A stretch of 64,000 nucleotides of DNA from Siccirubricoccus phaeus (GTDB lineage: Bacteria > Pseudomonadota > Alphaproteobacteria > Acetobacterales > Acetobacteraceae). The notes beneath the pieces are model-generated. The model was given only the letters and a program-made list of their open reading frames with translations, ran no database searches and was not told the DNA's origin. Shown here piece by piece: positions 58,241-64,000 of this stretch (within the stretch, counting starts at the first letter, position 1; each line of letters begins with the position of its first letter). The position numbers were made by a program, and so were the translations under genes. The stretch spans positions 186,001-250,000 of the forward strand of contig NZ_SRXO01000006.1 of assembly GCF_008360935.1 (NCBI RefSeq), read 5' to 3'.

Positions 58241-59911
58241 ATGAACGATTTTTTGCCCGCGGCCCTACCCGACGCCGCCGACGACCTGGCCTTCATCCCC
58301 CTTGGCGGTACCGGCGAGATCGGGATGAATCTCAACGTCTACCGCTGCGACGGCAGGTTGCTGGCGGTGGATTGCGGCATCGGCTTCGGCGGGCCGGAGC
58401 ATCCGGAGGTGGAGGTGATGGTCCCGGACCCCGCCTGGCTGGCGGAGCGGCGGGAGAGGCTGGAAGGCCTCGTCATCACCCATGCGCATGAGGACCATGT
58501 CGGGGCCGTTGCGCATCTCTGGCCGCAATTCCGCTGCCCGATCTATGCCGGCCCTTTCGTCTCCGCCGTGCTGCGGCGGAAGCTGGGCGAGGCAGGGCTG
58601 CTGGGCGAGGCGAAGATCCATACTATCCCGCTGGGCGGCCGCTTCCGCCTCGGGCCCTTCGATCTCGAATTCCTCCGCGTCGCGCATTCGGTGCCCGAGG
58701 CGCAGGCGCTGGCCATCCGCACGCGGCACGGCCTCGTCGTCCATACCGGCGATTGGAAGCTGGACCCGGACCCGCTGATCGGCGGCCCGACCGATGAGGC
58801 TGCCTTCGCCCGGCTGGGCGAGGAGGGCGTGCTTGCCATGGTCTGCGACTCGACCAATGCGCTGGTCGAGGGCCATTCCGGCTCCGAGGCCGAGGTGCGG
58901 CGGAACCTCACCGCCATCATCCGCGGGCTGCGCGGCCGCGTCGCCGTCACCTGCTTCGCCACCAATGTCGCGCGCGTCGAGAGCATCGCCCGGGCGGCGG
59001 AGGCGGCGGGGCGGCAGGTCTCGCTCTTCGGCCGAAGCCTGCGCAATGCGGAGGCGGCGGCGCGGGAATGCGGCTACCTCACCGGCCTGCCGGAATTCGT
59101 GGCGGAGGAGGCGGCGGGCTTCATCCCGGATGACAACCTCCTCATCATCTGCACCGGCTCCCAGGGGGAGCCGCGCTCGGCGCTGGCGAAGATCGCCGCC
59201 GACACCCATCCGAGCATCGCGCTGGGGGAGGGGGATACGGTCATCTTCTCCTCCCGCATGATTCCCGGGAATGAGCGCGGCATCCTGCTGTTGCAGGACC
59301 AGCTCGCCCGCCGCGGCTGCCGGGTGATGACGGCCGACGATCATATGGTGCATGTCTCCGGCCACCCGGCGCGGGATGAGCTGAAGCGGCTCTACCAGCT
59401 CGTGAAGCCGAAATACGCCGTGCCGGTGCATGGCGAATGGCGGCACCTCTCGGAACATGCGGCGCTGGCCAAGTCGCTGCAGGCCACGCCGGTGCTGGTG
59501 GAGGATGGCGACGTCCTCCGCCTCGCCCCCGGCCGGCCGGAGGTGGTGGAGGGCGTGCCCACCGGCCGGCTGGCGGTGGACAATGGCCGATTGCTGCCGC
59601 TCTCCGGCGGGGTGCTGGCGGCGCGCAAGCGCATGCTGTTCAACGGCGTCGTCATGGCCTCCTTCGCTGTCGATGCCGGGGGGCGGGTGATCGGCCAGCC
59701 CCAGATCTCCGCCCCCGGCCTGTTCGATGGCGAGACGCCTGAATCGGCCCAGCTCGCCGCCGATCTGGCCCGGGCGGTGGGGGAGCTGCCCAGCGCCCTG
59801 AGGCGGGAGGATGACGCCCTGCGCGAAGCCGCCCGCAGCGTGCTGCGCAAGGCGGTCGGCCGGCGGCTGCGCAAGCGGCCCAATGTGGAAGTCCATTTGT
59901 TGCGGATCTAG
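58241..59911 (+). CDS. rnj: ribonuclease J
   Basis: 556 residues. The metallo-beta-lactamase motif THAHEDHVG has H81, H83, D85 and H86. The beta-CASP domain follows (CDSTNALVEGHSGSE, ICTGSQGEPRSAL, HVSGHPARDELKRLYQLVKP). RNase J combines 5'-exonuclease and endonuclease action in RNA decay and rRNA maturation. A TATACT at 58194 could be the -10 of its own promoter, but no matching -35 is visible. Confidence 0.96.
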   Translation: MNDFLPAALPDAADDLAFIPLGGTGEIGMNLNVYRCDGRLLAVDCGIGFGGPEHPEVEVMVPDPAWLAERRERLEGLVITHAHEDHVGAVAHLWPQFRCPIYAGPFVSAVLRRKLGEAGLLGEAKIHTIPLGGRFRLGPFDLEFLRVAHSVPEAQALAIRTRHGLVVHTGDWKLDPDPLIGGPTDEAAFARLGEEGVLAMVCDSTNALVEGHSGSEAEVRRNLTAIIRGLRGRVAVTCFATNVARVESIARAAEAAGRQVSLFGRSLRNAEAAARECGYLTGLPEFVAEEAAGFIPDDNLLIICTGSQGEPRSALAKIAADTHPSIALGEGDTVIFSSRMIPGNERGILLLQDQLARRGCRVMTADDHMVHVSGHPARDELKRLYQLVKPKYAVPVHGEWRHLSEHAALAKSLQATPVLVEDGDVLRLAPGRPEVVEGVPTGRLAVDNGRLLPLSGGVLAARKRMLFNGVVMASFAVDAGGRVIGQPQISAPGLFDGETPESAQLAADLARAVGELPSALRREDDALREAARSVLRKAVGRRLRKRPNVEVHLLRI

Positions 59912-59917
59912 CGGCCC

Positions 59918-60178
59918 ATGGGCTGGTTCAACGGCGTTGTCGTCTATTTCCTGATCTGGTGGCTGACGCTTTTCGCCATCCTGCCCATCGGCACCGCGCC
60001 GCGGGCGGAGGGCGACGCCGCCGGCGGCTGGCGCGGCCTGCCGGAGCGGCCACGACTCCTGATGAAGGTGGGGCTGACGACGTTGGTGGCGGCGGTGATC
60101 TTCGCCGGGGCCTATGCGTTGATCGCCAGTGACTGGCTGAGCTTCCGCAGCGGCTGGTTAGCTCTGCCTGAAAAATGA
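59918..60178 (+). CDS. DUF1467 family membrane protein
   Basis: 86 residues with two membrane helices (FNGVVVYFLIWWLTLFAILP and VGLTTLVAAVIFAGAYALI). The family is small, alphaproteobacterial and of unknown function; genes of this family commonly lie between rnj and proS. Six bases follow rnj. Confidence 0.9.
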   Translation: MGWFNGVVVYFLIWWLTLFAILPIGTAPRAEGDAAGGWRGLPERPRLLMKVGLTTLVAAVIFAGAYALIASDWLSFRSGWLALPEK

Positions 60179-60269
60179 GCGACTTTCCGGGGATTGTCCC
60201 GGATGTCGCCTTCTGTTGTTGCAGGCACTGTCTGAACGCCGTTTTTTTTGGCGATGGCGGCAGCCTTTG

Positions 60270-60396
60270 GCATTGTGCGGTGTTGTGGGTCCGCGCCACC
60301 ATGCCTGCAGGAAGAGGGTTGGTCCTCTTCCTGCCGTGTGACTGGCGTTTCCTCCCTAAACTCGGGCCGTGCCCTGACGGGCGCGGCCCTTTTTTT
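60270..60396 (+). ncRNA. candidate small RNA upstream of proS
   Basis: Two hairpins in tandem: an 11-bp perfect stem GCAGGAAGAGG/CCTCTTCCTGC (60307-60334, loop GTTGGT) and a terminator (60364-60396). Single-stranded TTTCCTCCCTAAA between them contains an anti-Shine-Dalgarno CCTCC, a feature of alphaproteobacterial trans-acting sRNAs. The 5' end is unknown. It might instead be the 3' untranslated region of the rnj operon. Confidence 0.45.
60364..60396 (+). terminator. strong Rho-independent terminator
   Basis: The stem GGGCCGTGCCC/GGGCGCGGCCC (one G-T pair) has a TGAC loop and is followed by seven T's (60390-60396). It is the best terminator in the window. Confidence 0.9.
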
Positions 60397-60587
60397 CGTC
60401 TAGCGGATGGACGGCCGACCGCCAAGCAATTTCCGCCAAGGCAGAGCCGGGTGGCGTGTTCGATTATTCCCATGCCTGAGCAATGGTCATCGGCGCGGCT
60501 TGGGCTGCCCCCGGGCTGCCGCATCGCCCTGGCCGTTCCCACCGGGGGCGCCGCAAGCTAGTGTCCGCCGCCACCCATGTCCGACCG

Positions 60588-60636
60588 CGTGATTCACGCT
60601 TGCGGCCGCCCCGGCCCGCGCGATCACGCTCCAGTC
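60588..60636. promoter_or_regulatory. CGTGATTCACG motif upstream of proS
   Basis: GCGTGATTCACGC (a palindrome around one T, containing a GANTC methylation site), then GATCACGCTCCAG 25 bases on. The same pair occurs near 27565. It ends about 17 bases before the proS start. Confidence 0.4.
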
Positions 60637-60652
60637 TTCCCAGGAGCCCGCC

Positions 60653-61963
60653 TTGCGCCTCTCCCGCGCCTTCCTGCCGACCCTGAAGGAAACCCCGGCG
60701 GAGGCGCAGATCGCCTCCCACCGCCTCATGCTGCGGGCCGGGATGGTCCGGCAGACCAGTGCCGGCATCTATGCCTGGCTGCCGCTGGGCTGGCGCGTGC
60801 TGCAGAAGGTGGCGCAGATCGTCCGCGAGGAGCAGGACGCCACCGGCGCCCAGGAAATCCTGATGCCGACGATCCAGACCGCGGATCTCTGGCGCCAATC
60901 CGGCCGCTACGACGCCTATGGCCCGGAAATGCTCCGCCTGAAGGACCGGCACGAGCGGGAGATGCTCTACGGCCCGACCAATGAGGAAATGGTCACCGAG
61001 ATCTTCAAGGGCTATGCGAAGAGCTACCGCGACCTGCCGCGCAACCTCTACCACATCCAGTGGAAATTCCGGGACGAGGTGCGCCCCCGCTTCGGCGTGA
61101 TGCGCGGCCGCGAATTCCTGATGAAGGACGCCTATTCCTTCGACCTGGACCATGACGGCGCGGTGCGCAGCTACCGGCAGATGTTCGTCGCCTATCTGCG
61201 CACCTTCGCGCGCATGGGGCTGAAGGCGATTCCGATGCAGGCCGATACCGGCCCGATCGGCGGCAACCTCTCCCATGAATTCCTGATCCTGGCGGAGACC
61301 GGCGAGAGCCAGGTCTTCCTGCACAAGGACCTGCTGGAGTTCGACGTGCTGTCCCAGCCGGTGGACTATGGCGGCGATCTCTCGCCCATCGTCGATTTCT
61401 GGACCAGCCGCTACGCCGCCACCGATGAGAAGCACGATCTGGCGGCCTGGGCGGCGATCCCCGAGGCGCAGCGCGTCTCCGCGCGGGGGATCGAGATCGG
61501 CCACATCTTCCATTTCGGCACCAGGTACAGCGCGCCGATGGGGCTTTCGGTCTCTGGCCCGGATGGCAAGCCGGTGGTGCCGGAGATGGGCAGCTACGGC
61601 ATCGGCGTCTCGCGCCTGGTCGGCGCCATCATCGAGGCGAATCACGACGAGGCCGGCATACGCTGGCCCGAAGCGGTGGCGCCCTTCAAGCTGGCGGTGC
61701 TGAACCTGAAGCAGGGCGATGCCGGTACCGATGCGCTGGCGGCCAGGTTCTACGACGCCTTCGCCCCCGACGCCGTCTATGACGACCGCGAGGAACGGGC
61801 CGGTGTGAAATTCGCCGATGCCGACCTCATGGGCTACCCCTGGCAGGCCGTCATCGGCCCGCGCGGCGCCGCCGCCGGCAAGGTGGAGCTGAAGCGCCGC
61901 GCCACCGGGGAGCGGGTGGAGCTTTCCGTGGATGACGCCATCGCCCGGGTGAAGGCGGGTTGA
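60653..61963 (+). CDS. proS: prolyl-tRNA synthetase (short, editing-domain-less form)
   Basis: 436 residues from a TTG start with CAGGAG upstream. [60 protein letters not shown] and the final motif [16 protein letters not shown] are class II ProRS signatures. The roughly 180-residue editing insertion of E. coli ProS is absent, as normal for alphaproteobacteria. It charges tRNA-Pro. Confidence 0.97.
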   Translation: MRLSRAFLPTLKETPAEAQIASHRLMLRAGMVRQTSAGIYAWLPLGWRVLQKVAQIVREEQDATGAQEILMPTIQTADLWRQSGRYDAYGPEMLRLKDRHEREMLYGPTNEEMVTEIFKGYAKSYRDLPRNLYHIQWKFRDEVRPRFGVMRGREFLMKDAYSFDLDHDGAVRSYRQMFVAYLRTFARMGLKAIPMQADTGPIGGNLSHEFLILAETGESQVFLHKDLLEFDVLSQPVDYGGDLSPIVDFWTSRYAATDEKHDLAAWAAIPEAQRVSARGIEIGHIFHFGTRYSAPMGLSVSGPDGKPVVPEMGSYGIGVSRLVGAIIEANHDEAGIRWPEAVAPFKLAVLNLKQGDAGTDALAARFYDAFAPDAVYDDREERAGVKFADADLMGYPWQAVIGPRGAAAGKVELKRRATGERVELSVDDAIARVKAG

Positions 61964-61976
61964 TGACGGGCCACGT

Positions 61977-62095
61977 CTCCCTCCCCCGCCCTGCGGAGGG
62001 GGGCCGGGGTGGGGGTGCGTTCGCCCCGACGCCTGGCAACGCCCCCACCCCGCTGGACGCAGTGCGTCCAACCCCCCGTGGAGCGGGGGAGGGAG
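61977..62095. repeat. dispersed nested-palindrome repeat, family B copy 3
   Basis: Outer arms CTCCCTCCCCCGC (61977-61989) and GCGGGGGAGGGAG (62083-62095) are a perfect 13-base inverted repeat. Inner arms CGGGGTGGGGG (62005) and CCCCCACCCCG (to 62052) are also perfect. A further palindrome lies at 62054. It fills the proS-lolC gap and is the best preserved copy. Confidence 0.85.
62054..62070. repeat. palindrome TGGACGCA-G-TGCGTCCA
   Basis: The same core as the palindrome at 34015, here inside family B copy 3. Confidence 0.85.
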
Positions 62096-62102
62096 GCGCC
62101 TG

Positions 62103-63356
62103 ATGTTCAACGCCTTCGAACGCGCCGTCGCCTTCCGCTATCTCCGCGCGCGGAAGGGGGAGCGCTTCGTCTCCGTCATCGCCATCTTCTCCCTGGTCGG
62201 CATCGCGCTGGGCGTCGCCACGCTGATCATCGTGATGAGCGTGATGAACGGCTTCCGGCAGGAGCTGCTGGGGCGGATCCTGGGCCTGAATGGCCATCTC
62301 GGCGTCTTCTCCGTCGATGGCAGGCCGCTGTCCGACTATGACGAGATCACCGCGGCCATCCGCCGCGTCCCTGGCGTGACCGCGGCCAACCCCATCATCG
62401 AAGGCCAGGTCCTGCTGACCAGCGAGGCGGGTGGCGCCGCCGGCGGGCTGGCGCGCGGCATCAAGCCGGAGGATCTCCGCGCCAAGGGCATCATCGCCAA
62501 CAACATCCGCCGCGGCAGCCTGGAGGAATTTGCCGGTGACGATGTCGTCGTCATCGGCACCGGCCTGGCCAACCGCATGCGCATCACGGTCGGCGACCGC
62601 CTCTCGCTGGTTTCGCCGCAAGGCCGCGCCACCGTCTTCGGCACCGTGCCGCGCGTCCGCGCCTATCGCGTCATCGCCACCTTCAATGTCGGCATGAACG
62701 AGTACGACAGCAGCTTCGTCTTCATGCCCATGGAGGCGGCGCAGCTCTACTTCCAGACCGGCAACGCCGCGACCCAGATAGAGGTCTTCGCCCAGGACCC
62801 GACCCGCATCCGCGCCCTGAACTTCGAGATCCGCCGCGCCCTCGGCCAGCACCCGGTGCGCATCGTCGATTGGCAGGATGCGAACAGCAGCTTCTTCAAT
62901 GCGGTGCAGGTGGAACGGAACGTGATGTTCCTGATCCTGACCCTCATCATCATCGTCGCCGCCTTCAACATCATCTCCAGCCTCATCATGCTGGTGAAGG
63001 ACAAGGGGCGGGACATCGCCATCCTGCGCACCATGGGGGCGACGCGGGGCAATGTGCTGCGCATCTTCCTGCTCTGCGGCGCCTCCATCGGCTTTGCCGG
63101 GACGCTGATCGGCTTCGCCCTGGGCCTCGCCTTCTGCATGAACATCGAGCATATCCGCCAGGGTCTGCAGGCGCTGACGGGAACGGAGCTGTTCAGCCCG
63201 GAGGTCTATTTCCTCTCCCAGCTTCCGGCGGTGGTCGACCCGAATGAGGTGATGCAGGTGGTCGGCATGGGCCTCGGCCTCTCCCTGCTGGCAACCATCT
63301 ACCCGAGCTGGCGCGCGGCGCGGCTGGATCCGGTCGAGGCGCTGCGGAATGAGTGA
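62103..63356 (+). CDS. lolC: lipoprotein-releasing ABC transporter permease (LolC/E)
   Basis: 417 residues, four membrane helices: one N-terminal ([20 protein letters not shown]), a large periplasmic domain, then three ([20 protein letters not shown] and two more). [20 protein letters not shown] is the coupling loop. With LolD it detaches lipoproteins from the inner membrane for LolA. It overlaps lolD by 8 bases. Confidence 0.95.
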   Translation: MFNAFERAVAFRYLRARKGERFVSVIAIFSLVGIALGVATLIIVMSVMNGFRQELLGRILGLNGHLGVFSVDGRPLSDYDEITAAIRRVPGVTAANPIIEGQVLLTSEAGGAAGGLARGIKPEDLRAKGIIANNIRRGSLEEFAGDDVVVIGTGLANRMRITVGDRLSLVSPQGRATVFGTVPRVRAYRVIATFNVGMNEYDSSFVFMPMEAAQLYFQTGNAATQIEVFAQDPTRIRALNFEIRRALGQHPVRIVDWQDANSSFFNAVQVERNVMFLILTLIIIVAAFNIISSLIMLVKDKGRDIAILRTMGATRGNVLRIFLLCGASIGFAGTLIGFALGLAFCMNIEHIRQGLQALTGTELFSPEVYFLSQLPAVVDPNEVMQVVGMGLGLSLLATIYPSWRAARLDPVEALRNE

Positions 63357-64000
63357 ATCTGCGCTGCGCCTGGCGGGGGTGGAACGGCGCTACCGCACCG
63401 AGGCAGGGGAACTGCCCGTGCTGGTCGGCGCGGAGCTGGCGCTGGAGGCGGGGGAGATCGTCGCCCTCGTCGCGCCTTCCGGCACCGGCAAATCCACCCT
63501 GCTGCATCTGGCCGGGCTGCTGGAACGGCCGGATGCCGGCGAGGTGTTCGTCGGCGGCCGCGCCGCCGGCACGCTGTCCGATGACGGGCGCACGGCGATC
63601 CGCCGCACCACCATCGGCTTCGTCTATCAGTTCCATCACCTGCTGCCGGAATTCACCGCCGAGGAAAATGTGGTGCTGCCGCAGATGGCGGCCGGCACGC
63701 CCCACGGTCAGGCGCAAGAGCGGGCGCGGGCGCTGCTCGCCGGCTTCGGCCTGACGGGGCGGGAGCATCACCGGCCGGGCCGGCTTTCCGGTGGCGAGCA
63801 GCAGCGCGTGGCCATCGCCCGGGCGCTGGCGAACGCCCCGCGCATCCTGCTGGCGGATGAGCCGACCGGCAATCTGGACGTCGCCACCTCCGACCTCGTC
63901 TTCGCCGAGCTGCTGGAAGCGGTGCGGGGCCAGGGCGTGGCGGCGCTGATCGCCACGCACAACCCGGCCCTCGCGGCGCGGATGGATCGGGTTGTGACGC
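63349..64000 (+). CDS. lolD: lipoprotein-releasing ABC transporter ATPase LolD (partial, runs off the window)
   Basis: 217 residues visible. Walker A is APSGTGKS (the usual first Gly is Ala), signature [15 protein letters not shown], Walker [13 protein letters not shown] and switch His in ATHNP. It powers the LolC/E permease. Only the last few residues should lie beyond position 64000. Confidence 0.95.
   Translation, partial: MSESALRLAGVERRYRTEAGELPVLVGAELALEAGEIVALVAPSGTGKSTLLHLAGLLERPDAGEVFVGGRAAGTLSDDGRTAIRRTTIGFVYQFHHLLPEFTAEENVVLPQMAAGTPHGQAQERARALLAGFGLTGREHHRPGRLSGGEQQRVAIARALANAPRILLADEPTGNLDVATSDLVFAELLEAVRGQGVAALIATHNPALAARMDRVVT

Larger units (their letters stand above)
60179..60652. 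other. 474-base gap before proS
   Basis: No protein gene. It holds a CCGGG/CCCGG mini-hairpin just after the DUF1467 stop, a structured segment ending in a strong terminator (candidate small RNA, below), and the motif at 60590 before proS. Confidence 0.6.

Noticed and set aside
60307-60396. Signal recognition particle RNA or tmRNA
   Set aside because: The conserved SRP loop sequence GGAAGGAAGCAGCC and the tmRNA tRNA-like ends are absent.

Overview
The window is GC-rich (roughly 70% by eye) chromosomal DNA from an alphaproteobacterium, most likely a Roseomonas-like member of the Acetobacteraceae. The second half carries a typical alphaproteobacterial order: tig, clpP, clpX, lon, hup, then a complete 14-gene nuoA-N set followed by birA, coaX, rnj, a DUF1467 gene, proS (the short form without an editing domain), lolC and lolD. 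Periplasmic Bug/TctC-type binding proteins and a PEP-CTERM-like remnant fit the same group. The genus is an inference.

Layout. 1-7.1 kb: a fused glycogen debranching enzyme/4-alpha-glucanotransferase, then a divergent PEP carboxylase homologue. 7.1-8.8 kb: an AT-richer island with one SIR2-family gene, a probable recently acquired antiphage NADase. 8.8-11.1 kb: a HerA-like ATPase (minus strand) and an orphan cheZ. 11.1-23 kb: accessory metabolism and transport, with a SnoaL-like protein and Bug receptor pair, an HxlR regulator with a MATE exporter, an overlapping MFS-ppk2-DUF2569-unknown operon, an Old Yellow Enzyme-type reductase coupled to a second Bug receptor, and an SDR. 22.4-24.5 kb: a murein pair (L,D-transpeptidase and M15-like DUF882 protein). 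24.7-27.4 kb: molybdenum genes (molbindin, modD, modA, modE-like) without modBC. 27.8-30.7 kb: a three-gene signalling operon. 31.0-31.4 kb: remnants of a PEP-CTERM protein. 31.6-34.0 kb: a stand-alone AceE/transketolase-like E1 enzyme. 34.3 kb to the end: tRNA-Leu, protein quality control (trigger factor, ClpXP, Lon), HU, tRNA-Val, tRNA-Asp, respiratory complex I, cofactor and RNA genes, and the start of the Lol lipoprotein-release system, which runs off the right edge.

The most unusual item is the trigger factor (34406-36244). It is 612 residues instead of about 440, because roughly 175 residues resembling a phage-tail/carbohydrate-binding jelly-roll domain interrupt its PPIase domain. Other notable items are the SIR2 protein with a KilA-C-like C-terminal region, a Bug receptor whose Tat signal is preceded by a His/Gly-rich pentapeptide-repeat extension, a 39-bp minisatellite, two dispersed hairpin repeat families, a conserved type of palindrome, and a candidate small RNA upstream of proS.

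Many long open frames antisense to the real genes are artefacts of GC-rich codon usage and are omitted. Residue numbers, promoters and repeats were read by eye; no database search was possible.
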